From contig CM036245.1 in assembly GCA_020698575.1 (NCBI GenBank), positions 37,377,148 through 37,441,147 of the forward strand: a stretch of DNA of 64,000 bases. Reading direction: 5' to 3'. Source of the stretch: Bostrychus sinensis (lineage: Eukaryota; Chordata; Actinopteri; Gobiiformes; Eleotridae). Positions 25,085 through 35,913 of the stretch are shown here, piece after piece. Made by a program: the position numbers and the translations under genes. The notes under the pieces are model-generated. The model saw only the letters and a list, made by a program, of their open reading frames with translations, did no database searches and had not been told where the DNA came from. The stretch's first letter is position 1, and each line of letters begins with the position of its first letter.

Positions 25085-25775
25085 AATTTTATGTTTCCAC
25101 AATCAAATTCAAAAACATATGGAGCACAAGTGAAGCACAATCTAGTATAATATAGTCACTAACTTAAGACTGAGTAACAGAGTCAAAAACATTGTCAGGG
25201 AAAAGGTTCAGCAAATACAATGATGGTGACATAATGAAACTTTTTCCAATAATCTGCTCAATTACCAAATGTAACTCTTTCCAAAATCTTTGACTATGGT
25301 CACACTCTCAGAACAAATGGACTACAGTATCTTTGTGGTTTTTGCATTTGTAACAGAGATCACAGCTGTCAGGGAACATTTTCTGGAGACAGACAGGGGT
25401 GTAATATAATCTGTGAAATAATTTGTAATTCTGTTCATGAACTGATGAAGAAATACACTTTGGAAATACATTTTTTGCAAATCTCAGACCAATCTTTTAG
25501 ACTAAAAGTTATTCCTGAATCATGTTCCCACAGCGGTTTCAACACATCATATGCATTGGAGCTGTGGTATGACAGTAAGGTGTAAAACTCAGATATTTTT
25601 CCTTTTAATGAAATAACTGAAACCATGGTATTCTCCAACTTAGACAAATTGCGTCTGAATTTGTGCTCTTTTTGTAATGAGCTGATGAAATTCTTTCGAG
25701 GGAATATTAAATTTATTACTAATTTGTTCAAAGGATTTTATAGAGTTTAATGACAACAAATCTGAAAAGTTGGTA
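25085..25775 (-). pseudogene. L1-like LINE ORF2, C-terminal part
   Basis: On the - strand reads KISEFYTLLSYHSSNAYDVL, SLKDWSEICKKCISKVYFFI, and further on RLYYTPVCLQKMFPDSCDLC and CDHSQRFW. This is the C-terminal zinc-knuckle region of L1 ORF2. It is broken by stops and joined, after two younger insertions, to the upstream part at 27060-28170. Confidence 0.7.
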
Positions 25776-25779
25776 ATAC

Positions 25780-26680
25780 CATTAAATGCCCAGCTTGCAG
25801 TACAGTAATGTTAAACTCTTCAAATATGCTGATGACATGGCTATTGTCGGTCTTTTTAACAACAGTGTCAATTGTAACGATGTGGCCTATGTGCAGAACG
25901 TTGTTCAACGGTGTAAACATCATTCCCTGCTTATCAACGTAGATAAGACCAAGGAACTAGTCTTGAATCACTCAGGCCCCATTCAGTCTCTGTCCATCTC
26001 TGATCAGTCTGTTGGAGTTGTGAGTAGTTTCAAGTATTTGGGAACACACACTGATAACAAGCTAAACTTCTCACATAATGTGGAAGAGATTTATGAAAAG
26101 GCCAGTCAGAGATTGTTTATGATCAGAAAACTTAGAGGCTTTGGTGTCAGTCCACATGTTCTTGAGAGAGTCTATGTCAGCCTGATTTTTCTAATTTTTT
26201 GGTTTGTTTTTTTGACTGTGGCTAATAAGAACAAGCTGAACAGGATTGGTCAAAAATGCAGGGAAGATCATAGGTTGAGGCCAAAAACAACTGGACCTAC
26301 TTTATCGGACTGCTGTGCTCAGGATGGCTAAATCTATTTCCAGTGACACTGAACATCCTTTGTTTAGTGAATTTAGTTTAATACCTTCTGTACGATGCTA
26401 AAGGATGCCTCTAGCAACTAAGAAAGTCTAGAAAGGGTCATTTGTCCATAATGCAGTTAGTTTATTAAACAAGCACTGGTGAAGTATCACTTTTTTCAAA
26501 TGCTTAAATTATGTTTGTTTTTTTTTGTTGTTTTTTTGTACTAATTGTCTTTAGGATTTGTATACTGCAACCATGTCTTGTATTTATTGTATCGTGTTGT
26601 ATTTGTTGTACTGTGTGACTGATGGTGAACCAAAGACAAATTTCCATTAAAGGGACAATAAAGTTAAAGTTCAGGAATAT
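25780..26680 (+). pseudogene. CR1/Rex-like LINE reverse transcriptase fragment
   Basis: Open frame 25786-26331 contains the reverse transcriptase active site KYADDMAIVGLF, then VVQRCKHHSLLINVDKTKEL, FKYLGTHTDNKLNFSHNVEE and RLFMIRKLRGFGVSPHVLER. Beyond the frame break, SDTEHPLFSEFSLIPS follows around 26340. The element ends with GGGACAATAAAGTTAAAGTT at about 26665. It is 5'-truncated and lies in opposite orientation inside an L1-like element. Confidence 0.85.
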
Positions 26681-26689
26681 CAGTGTTTA

Positions 26690-27058
26690 GAGTTAGAGGA
26701 GATCATACAGCTGTATCTGATAGTATGTTAAGATATTCTTTCACATCCTTCCACACCTGCAATGTGCTTTGAATAGACTTTAAGACTGTGGAATGAGCTG
26801 CCTTTGCACGTTAGACAGGCTTCCTCTGTACCTGTTTTTAAATCTGTTCTTAAAACCCATTTGTTCTCATTGGCCTTTGACACAGTTTGAGATGTTGACA
26901 TTATTTATCTGATTATTTATCTATTTGTATTTATTACCTTTTATGCTTTTATGGATTTGTATATATATTTTTAAGTTTGATTTTATATTTTATCTTGTGC
27001 AGCACTTTGGTCGACTTAGTTGTAAAGTGCTTTATAAATAAAGTTGCAGTTGCAGAAT
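26690..27058 (+). repeat. Second LINE 3' end
   Basis: Reads LWNELPLHVRQASSVPVFKS and LKTHLFSLAFDTV around 26780-26885, the final residues of an L2/CR1-type LINE frame, then a T-rich tail ending GTGCTTTATAAATAAAGTTG at 27025-27047. It lies directly behind the previous LINE fragment, in the same orientation. Confidence 0.7.
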
Positions 27059-27321
27059 AATAGTGTTGTTACAAATATTTTGCACATTGCTAAGACTATT
27101 TATAAACTGATCTAATTTGGTAGGGCTACAAGCAGAGGTTTACAGTTCAATCCAGGTTGACTCTTGTCTATTTAAAAATCAGTTGGTCTTCATTCTCAAT
27201 TGGGCCGACCAGTAATAAAGTTGGATGTTAGGCAAGGATATACCCCCTAATTGTTTAGGTTTGGTGAGAGTGTCATATCTGATGCTTATTCTTCCAGATG
27301 TAGTGAGAAATGCTAATCTTC

Positions 27322-27326
<5 letters not shown>

Positions 27327-27356
<30 letters not shown>
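27327..27356. repeat. Poly-A run
   Basis: Thirty consecutive A on the + strand, inside the L1-like remnant rather than at its end. Confidence 0.95.
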
Positions 27357-27359
<3 letters not shown>

Positions 27360-27812
27360 GTCATAACCAAGGTAAATTTTGAAATAAATAATTTAACCTG
27401 GGAAGAATATGCATTCAGATCACATTAACTGGCAGTGGTAACCATCTACATAAAACTCCTTTAATTTTGCTGATTAAAAGTGTATAGTTGGAAGTCAAAT
27501 CCTTTAAATCAGCTGTAAGATGGATTTCTAAGTATTTTAAACTACCTTTAGCCACTTGAAATGGAACATTTATAAATTCCTCAGGGGCAACATTAAAAGG
27601 TAGGACAACAGATTTACTCAAGTTAATTTTGTAACCTGACAAAGAACTAAATTCTCTAACTGAGGTCAACAATGCTGTGACTGATTTTCATGGGTTAGAT
27701 AAATATAGAAGAGCAAACAAAGAGATTATATGTTTTTTTCCCACCCGCAAAGATCCCATTAATTTCAGCATTGGCCCTTATTGTTTCAGCAAAGGGTTCA
27801 AACAAAACAAAA

Positions 27813-27887
27813 TAAACAAAACAATGTAAATAATAAAGGCGATAAGGGTGCCCCTTATCGCCTTTATTATTTACATTGTTTTGTTTA
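27813..27887. repeat. 36-bp perfect inverted repeat with 3-base spacer
   Basis: Left arm 27813-27848 and right arm 27852-27887 are reverse complements (arm core AATAATAAAGGCGATAAGGG). A third, direct copy of the arm core lies at 27904-27925. The arms are a duplicated piece of the L1 reverse transcriptase frame. Confidence 0.9.
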
Positions 27888-28170
27888 CTGTAATGTAAAT
27901 CATGTAAATAATAAAGGCGATAAGGTGCACCCTTGACTACATCCTCGCTGAACTAGGAAACCTTCAGATAACAGTACATTAGTATTAACTTGAGCTGTAG
28001 GCTGTGGATATAATGTCTTGACCTCATTAATTAAATATTCAGATCCTAATTTCCAACATAGAAAAAAAGGAATGTCCATTCTACATGATCCAACACATTA
28101 TCAGCATCCAGAGAAACAATTAAGGCTGGGTCTTTAGTTAATATTTAATTGATGGGCTGGGTAGGCAAAG

Positions 28171-29955
28171 CCCCAGTACATGTTGTGACTGGCCACAGCT
28201 TTACTCACTGAGTCGAATTCACATCGTCTGCGTAGAACTTCTGCTGATTAATAAGGATAGAAATGTAGAGGTGAGCCTTCATATTGAACAGGTCTTTTAT
28301 TCATAGCGGCTCTGATGACGGCGTCGCTCTGAGAAGAACATCCAAATCGCACAAGAACAGTTTTGTGACATTTGTTCAGAAAGTGAAGTGTTTGAGTTCT
28401 CAACTGAAGACACAGAAGTTTTAATGTAGGCCAGGGTTCCCTCGATAGAATCCAGACAATTACTAACGGATAAGTCCTTACAGTTCACTCTCAAAGCCAC
28501 TGCCACTAAACACATTTAAGCAGGCCAACAATTTACTAACATTGTATTTCTAATGAAGGATGCAAAATTAAGTATATTTGCAATAAAATATGTCCAAAAC
28601 ATGCAGTTGTTCACCCATGACAGAGGCAGTTAGCGATAGGCTCCTACTTCACTAAGTTTCTTCAAATAACAACCCTGATCTTTCATCGACACAGAGGAAA
28701 TAAAACCGTTAGCTTAACTGGCCATTTTTCTCATGCTTCTGGGAGCTTGTGTTAAGTATTTCAAATAACTGAATAATATATGGTACACTAACTTGAGTAC
28801 TTCTTACCCCCAATTTCGATTGCATGTGACTCTGCTCCGCTGCACATGTGCTACGCAAACCTGCAGTAAATACGTAGCTGTTCTAGTGAATGAGAGCTCT
28901 GCGGAGCTGGTTCGGCTGTGCTCGGGGATATGCAGCAAATCTATTTTGTTAGACTGGTGGACTCCATTCAGATCAACCTCCACAGCTTAGATTGCATCAA
29001 ATAGGAAAATGACATGCTCAACATCCAGGATTTTCAAAGTAATATAACTTCATACAAATGTTTTTGATTAGAATATTTAGGCTGAATCATCCTTTCTCTT
29101 ATTATCTTTTAGATAGTCATACTTAGTAGGCTATTTACTTTAACTTTAGGTTAAAGAAACAATGACAGACACGGTTAAATATTCATTGCACTCTCAGATA
29201 CTCCGCGGTTGGGGAGGAAAACCCCTCCTAAAGCAATCTCATATTTAACAGTTGTTTTCTGTCCTTCTGCTTCTGAATAAACAGTACTTTTGGTCTTTAT
29301 TAATGGCTTTTATCATATGAACATCTTCTTCTCACTCATGCTCTTCCTGAGCTGCTCAGGACTCCGCAGCCCGCTGTCGTTCGGCAGCGCCCTGCATTGA
29401 AGCAGATACGCATGCAGTAGTAGGAAGTAGGAAGTAGTAGGAAATCATTTGTTATGCTTCGGGCTGCAACCAAAAATGTACAAAAAAAAATGCAGAGTAA
29501 AGAAATAGTGTAAAAGATATGAGTATATAGCTTCAGCAGCAGTGCACTGTAACCAGCAGAAGACAGACTTAAATTAACACTGACACTTACAGTGCATAAA
29601 CATAAGCCAACAAGTGGAGCTATTTTGATATGAACAGAAAATAACAATCGGGCTCCAGAAGAAGAGCAGTTTTATTTTATGTTATTTACTTATGCTGGGA
29701 GCTTTGCCATTATTCATACTATTTATATGATTATGGGATCATAAATAAGGCCTGGGATAGAATGGGAGCAGAGTGGAGATGGAGTGTCCACAGGTGACAT
29801 TTGTCTTAATGCTGAGTTACATGTCCCCCCATTAATAATCCTACACTCTGCGTTATTATTCTGTTTAGTACATTCAAATAAAGAGGTAACCTTTAAAACC
29901 TGAATCCATCATCTCAGAGTGGTGACCTAACGCCTGCTCTTATGTGTGCAACATA
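28171..29955. other. Unassigned intergenic sequence
   Basis: No gene or complete repeat supported. Several short frames without recognisable families; A/T-rich with a GC-richer patch near 28800-28990. Confidence 0.4.
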
Positions 29956-29959
29956 CAAA

Positions 29960-30352
29960 TGTGGTTCTCAAAGTGGGGGCAGGACTAGAGTGAGAGAAAT
30001 ACGTTTTGAATATTAACTTAAATAGCAAACTTATACATGTTCATGATTCTTTAAAAGAATGGTCATAACTGGTCAAAAATAATCGGTGGTTTTTGGTAGA
30101 AAGATATTTTATACTTAATTGTAAATACTACATTTTTGGGGGGCTTTTTTCTGTAATAAAATCTAACATTTAAACTAATATTCCTCAGCAGATTCACCTC
30201 CTTTTCATCAGTGAGACACTTGCACTTGCTTTTTTTACTGTTTCAATAGTTATCGTCTTGGAAATAATTTACAAAACAAATCCAAGTACCCCCTGCAAAG
30301 TGCTTGCGTACCCCTAGGGGTCCTCATACCCCTAGTTAGGAAACATTGCTTC
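29960..30352. mobile_element. hAT-like MITE remnant
   Basis: Left TGTGGTTCTCAAAGTGGGGG and reverse-complemented right end CAATGTTTCCTAACTAGGGG resemble the imperfect termini of common hAT MITEs. The interior ends with CTTGCGTACCCCTAGGGGTC, also typical. No target duplication preserved. Confidence 0.45.
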
Positions 30353-31287
30353 TCTTTGCTACTTTTGGGACCCCTCGGCCAGGGGTGCCAGCTCTGTGAT
30401 TATGATTACATCCAAAGGTATGCTAATGAATAGCTGTGTATGTAAATGTCCCATAGAGTGTTGCATTATCAAATTCTATTAGAACTCCATATTGAAAAAC
30501 AACTGTGAGATAGCTACATTATCAAGAATTATATCTATTACTATGCATATTCTTCACATTTTCTTTTACTGCTGATGCAATGCACGTTTCACTTTTTGGC
30601 TCATGTTAGGAAATTTACAAGCACTGCTGGTTCTTAACAGTTTTGTTTGAAGTCGCTCCTCTGGAGGTATCAAGGCTAACTGTTTGACATGAAAGCCCAG
30701 CTGACTCAGGCTCTTCTGAACACGCTCATAGTGAACCTGACGTCTGTGGAGCCCCAGTGCACATTGAGTTCTAAACAAGTGCACACTAAGTACTAAATAA
30801 ATGCATGCAATGCTGCTGAGTCAAACACTATGGAGATCTGAGAGAGAGTAGTTCACTTCTCTGGCCCCTAACATGAAGCCCAGCAGTTTTAAACCCTACT
30901 TCCTACCAAAATGCACGAGTCTTTTCTATTGTGAACATCAGAGGTGTTGTGCCCTTTGACCTCTCAAGAGACAAAGGCTGTTTCTCAATATGCATACTTC
31001 TGCAGACTTGTGGAATATCATCTCCCACGGTTCGAGTTGTTCCAATTATAGGCGTAGCTAGACCATTTTTAGGGGAGCCGCAGCACCCGTAAGTTGAGTT
31101 TTAGCACCCTTAAATCCCTAATGCTCAAAAAGCCCTTGGTTCCAATTCAAAGTCTGCTTCTTGGCAAGTCTGCTCTAAATTCCTGGAGAGAAGGAGAGGA
31201 GGAGAGAGGAGGAGACTTCTGTGTTCGTGGGAAGGTAAAAATCCCAGAATTGCACACGGATAGCCGCAATCCACCCTCTACAATATA
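30353..31287. other. Unassigned intergenic sequence
   Basis: A - strand frame of 72 codons at 30566-30784 is not a family I recognise. No repeat ends seen. Confidence 0.35.
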
Positions 31288-32855
31288 CACTGCTCAAAAA
31301 AGTAAAGGGAACATTTAAACAACACAATGTAACTCCAAGTCAATCACACTTCTGTGAAATCAAACTGTGTCCACTTAGGAAGCAACACTGATTGACATCA
31401 GTTTCACTGCTGTTGTGCAAATGGAACAGACAACAGGTGGAAATTATAGGCAATTAGCAAGACACCTCCAATAAAGGAGTGGTTCTGCAGGAGGTGACCA
31501 CAGACCACTGCTCAGTTCCTATGCTTTCTGGCTGATGTTTTGGTCACTTTTGAATGCTGGCGGTGCTTTCACTCTAGTGGTAGCATGAGACGGAGTCTAC
31601 AACCCACACAAGTGGCTCAGGTAGTGCAGCTCATCCAGGATGGCACATCAATGTGAGCTGTGGCAAGAAGGTTTGCTGTGTCTGTCAGCGTAGTGTCCAG
31701 AGCATGGAGGCGCTACCAGGAGACAGGGCCAGTACATCAGGAGGACGTGGAGGAGGCTGTAGGAGGGCAACAACCCAGCAGCAGGACCACTACCTCCTCC
31801 TTTGTGCAAAGAGGAACATGAGGAGCACTGCCAGAGCCCTGCAAAATGACCTCCAGCAGGCCACAAATGTGCATGTGTCTGCTCAAACGGTCAGAAACAG
31901 ACTCCATGAGGGTGGTATGAGGGCCCGACGTCCACAGGTGGGGGTTGTGCTTACAGCCCAACACCGTGCAGGACAGTTTGGCATTTGCCAGAGAACACCA
32001 AGATTGGCAAATTCGCCACTGGCTCCCTGTTCTCTTCACAGATGAAAGCAGGTTCACACTGAGCACGTGACAGACGTGACAGAGTCTGGAGACGCCGTGG
32101 AGAACGTTCTGCTGCTGCAACATCCTCCAGCATGACCGGTTTGGCAGTGGGTCAGTAATGGTGTGGGGTGGCATTTCTTTGGGGGGCCGCACAGCCCTCC
32201 ATGTGCTCGCCAGAGGTAGCCTGACTGCCATTAGGTACCAGAGATGAGATCCTCAGAGCCCTTGTGAGACCATATGCTGGTGCAGTTGGCCCTGCGTTCC
32301 TCCTAATGCAAGACAATGCTAGACCTCATGTGGCTGGAGTGTGTCAGCAGTTCCTGCAAGACCAAGGCATTGATGCTATGGACTGACCAGACCTGAATCC
32401 AATTGAGCACATCTGGGACATCATGTCTCGCTCCATCCACCAACGCCACGTTGCACCACAGACTGTCCAGGAGTTGGTGGAAGCTTTAGTCCGGGTCTGG
32501 GAGGAGATCCCTCAGGAGACCATCCACCACCTCATCAGGAGCATGCCCAGGCGTTGTAGGGAGGTCATACAGGCGTGGAGGCCACACACACTACTGAGCC
32601 TCATTTTGACTTGTTTTAAGGACATTACATCAAAGTTGGATCAGCCTGTAGTGTGTTTTTCCACTTTAATTTTGAGTGTGACTCCAAATCCAGACCTTCA
32701 TGGGTTAATAAATTTGATTTCCATTGACAATTTTTGTGTGATTTTGTTGTCAGCACATTCAACTATGTAAAGAACAAAGTATTTAATAAGACTATTTTAT
32801 TCATTCAGATCTAGGATGTGTTATTTTAGTGTTCCCTTTATTTTTTTGAGCAGTG
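31288..32855 (+). mobile_element. Full-length but defective Tc1/mariner element, copy 2
   Basis: Inverted termini CACTGCTCAAAAAAGTAAAG and (right end reversed) CACTGCTCAAAAAAATAAAG, flanked by TA at 31286-31287 and 32856-32857. Length 1568. Same orientation as, and nearly identical to, 15416-16989. Confidence 0.93.
31583..32588 (+). pseudogene. Tc1 transposase pseudogene, copy 2
   Basis: Same gene as copy 1, with more breaks. The ATG and the early in-frame TGA (about 31652) are shared with copy 1. Further single-base and small indels occur near 31725-31745 (an extra base in each of GACAGGGCC and AGGAGGACG), near 31975, near 32066 and near 32245. A deletion of about 11 bases removes the ARSP part just before DLNPIEHIWD (about 32385). 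The catalytic motifs TDESRF, MQDNARPH and EHIWD are still readable in their separate frames. It cannot make an active enzyme. Confidence 0.9.
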
Positions 32856-32857
32856 TA

Positions 32858-33386
32858 TATACATGCGTATATCAAGGCATTAGGCACTGTCTGATCCATT
32901 GGATTTATTTGAACCATTTCTGTTGTAGCTGCATTTTACAACTACTTTATTTGCAAGCACTTTTTTATAGCCAATGCATTCATTTCCTATTTATTTATAT
33001 GAATTTATATTCATATTAATATGAAGGTGTTATTTAATAAGGAGAAATGCAGGCAGTTCAGCTTTCATACGTCTGAGTTATGAATTATGTTGATATTTTA
33101 CTTTAGATGTTATTTAAATATAAATAATTTAAAATAATTAGTGCAATGGGTTAGATTTTTGACTATGTGAAAAGAAATGCATTATTATGTTTCATTTTAT
33201 TCTTGTGCTTGCATATAACGAAACAAATGTACCATTAATTAATAAAAGAAATGTATGGGGTAAATGCCAGCAGAGAAGCTCCTTCGTGACCTGTGATGTC
33301 ATCAAGTTCACCTCGTCCCAAAATCTGAAAAAATCAAAGTCCGTCCTCAAATTCTTCTCAAGTCCATTCTCTGACTCTGCACCCAC
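32858..33386. other. Unassigned AT-rich sequence
   Basis: Nothing supported beyond AT-rich simple sequence between the Tc1 element and the SINE. Confidence 0.4.
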
Positions 33387-33418
<32 letters not shown>

Positions 33419-33740
33419 ATTGGATTTATATACCGCTTTACAAGCTCCTCAAAGTGTCTTACAATTTGGTGCATTATTCATTCCCTCCTCAGTCACACTC
33501 GGTGGTGGTGAGCTACTTCTGTAGCCACAGCTGCCCTGGGGCAGACTGACAGAAGTGCGGCTGCCAATTTGCACCTACAGCCCCTCGACCACCACAGGAC
33601 ACAGTGATGCATTCATACATAGGCAAGGTGGGTGAATTGTCTTGCCCAAGACACAATGACAGCAAGCAAAGCCTGCAGCGGGGCTCAAACTTTCAGGTTA
33701 GTGGGTGAGCGTCTCTACTGACTGAGCTACTGTCGCCCAA
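33387..33740 (-). repeat. tRNA-derived SINE with (AAT)n tail
   Basis: Read on the - strand it starts GGGCGACAGTAGCTCAGTCA (A-box TAGCTCAGTC), then AAGTTTGAGCCCCGC (B-box), CTTGGGCAAGACAATTCACC, CAGCTGTGGCTACAGAAGTA and ends ATATAAATCCAATTC followed by an ATT microsatellite (33387-33416). Best preserved copy of this SINE in the window. Confidence 0.75.
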
Positions 33741-35288
33741 CAAGTCTGTACCTACACAAGTCTAGAGTCTACATACTGGGAAATGAGAAACGGCCCAGAA
33801 ATGTTCTCTTATGAAACACAGTTTTTCTTCAAAATAAAGTTATTAAGTCAACTTAGGTTCGGGTGCAGGGCCAAGGCTCAACTACAGTTCCAACTACAGC
33901 CTTTCACAACCACTCCTTTCTTCAACTTTATTTAATCCAGCAAAATTCTTCCAACCCTCTTGTTCCCATTGCACCTCCCATTACATTCACGTTCTCTTTC
34001 TCTGTCTCCTTTGCCAGGTGAACTGGTGAGAAAGAACCCCCACACTAAGTCTCAACTCACCCAGCCAACATCTCCTGCAGGCCATCCCCTCTGCCTACAG
34101 TCCTCATCCTGTGTTCAGTATCATTCATCCCTCACACAGTAGTCTTGTCCAATGCAAGACATTGAATACAAACACTTAGAAGACATAAAACCAAAAGTTA
34201 GATGGACCTCTCTAGGATGTTCCAGGAGGTGTGCCAAGGTTAATAAGTGGGACATGGACCACTCACAGAACTGTGAGTCTCAAAAGACTCCTCTCAAATC
34301 TACACAACTGACACACTACACTTTATTCAAAGATACCGACTAAACTCAGATTAAAAGTAACTCAGTGTACATAGATGACAATTTCTCTGTACACAGTTTA
34401 CAAAGGAACACCATCAAAGTTTGGATGAATCATTGTCTTTGTAAATACAGTTACTTTCCTAACTGTCTGATAAAAACACATAAGTTGTCCATACTGTGTG
34501 TTTGTACATTTTGGGTTTGTAATGTTTCTAATTGTGTTCATTTGGTGTCAAACACCATTTCACAAATGAAAGTAGAACATTTTAGCAATAGCGACATCTT
34601 TTTCTCCTGCTGAAATTAAAGACTTCCCCTAATCAGCCCTAAGTTCTTCCAGTCTTTCTTGCTGTCCACTCCTGTCATTTGTCTTGTCTCTCCCTGAGAC
34701 ATGCTTTCAAATGGCCCATTTGCACAAGCTTCTTTTCTAAAGGTGCTCTGCCAAGGACAAAAAACAAAAACAAAAAACCCAAAAAAAACATGCATAACAA
34801 AATGTATATTTTAGGATAAGCATATTAAATAGGATTTGCACTCTGATGTTCTGCTGCACAGACTAACCCTGTCAGAGGGTAATGAGTGGTACGCTCCGTC
34901 CAGGTTTTACAAAACTTTCTGCCTGAAGCGAGGCACTAAAGGTTTAAGAAACTCTTTTAAAATACAGTAGATGAATAGCTGTGTATGAAAATGTCCAATA
35001 TCAAATGATCAGTGTATGAAATTATTGGCCATGGTCAAGAGATTATCCTGCCTCAGGCTCAAAATAGCTGGGCTAGGCATCTGCTTACTGGTAAACTGAA
35101 CTGAAAATAGGTTTCTATTAACAGAAAATTAACAGGTTGTCAACTTTGGCTTAGGTAGAACTTGTACCTAATAAAGTGGTAGGTGAAGTGTTCAGAGATG
35201 GTCTTCTGCAGACCTTAATTGCAACAAGTGGTTATACTTTTGCCTTTTTATTATCTCCAACCAGTCTGGCCATTCTCCTCAGACCTCT
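33741..35288. other. Unassigned intergenic sequence
   Basis: No gene, RNA or repeat end supported. An A-rich stretch lies at 34757-34790. Confidence 0.4.
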
Positions 35289-35913
35289 TAGCCTGGTGAG
35301 CCAGCCTCTCCCACTTTCTTTTCGAATGCAGTACAGTCTGGTTCGTTACTCTGAGGGAAGCGTTTCTCTCCGGTCGATTTGGAAATGGCCTATCACAGCT
35401 GTTTATCTGCAGTGCATCTTACAAATGCGAAAGCTAATCTCCTATTAAAAATACCCAAGATGACACAAGAGCAAATTTAATAACTTCTCTGGCCTGATTA
35501 GCAGCGTTTAAGGCTTTCCTTTGTCATCTGTTGGTTCTGCTGAAGTCTGTGTTGTTGTTCAGTCCTCTGTAGAATTTTTTTCCTTCGTCCTGTTTCCATT
35601 TTACCAACAGTAAAGTCCGGCTGACGTCCAACTTAACAACCACATTCAAACAAACCTACTTTTACTTCAAGTCTTTGTACAACTGGCTTCTGCTGCTGTC
35701 CCCATTTAGAAATTTTTATAGAGCTGCTCATAATACCCCATATTCTGGTGTTTTATGGTAAAAACTAAAAACCCCAATGTTTGTTTGTGTCAGCGGTGCA
35801 CTGCTTACGTTTGTGATTGTTCCGCCCATTAAAAAACAATATTTAAGGGAAGGGGTACCACACTAACTTCTTTGTATAGAACAAGAAAAGATCTTGTCTG
35901 GCCAGCCAGGTTA
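35289..35913. mobile_element. hAT-like element copy B
   Basis: Starts TAGCCTGGTGAGCCAG and its right end reverse complements to TAACCTGGCTGGCCAG. Flanked by GACCTCT on both sides (35282-35288 and 35916-35922), with one neighbouring mismatch, fitting an aged 8-bp target duplication. Homologous in reverse complement to copy A along most of its length (for example CGGTCGATTTGGAA here and TTCCAAATCGACCG there). Confidence 0.7.

Larger units (their letters stand above)
27060..28170 (-). pseudogene. L1-like LINE ORF2, reverse transcriptase part
   Basis: On the - strand reads FEPFAETIRANAEINGIFAG (27730-27790), LLYLTNP, SLSGYKINLSKSVVLPFN, LKYLEIHLTADLKDL, VLCRWLPLPVNVI and further on LYYWSAQLRMKTNWFL. 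These are L1 ORF2 landmarks in order. Broken by stops, a 30-base A run (27327-27356) and an inverted duplication (27813-27887). Confidence 0.75.
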
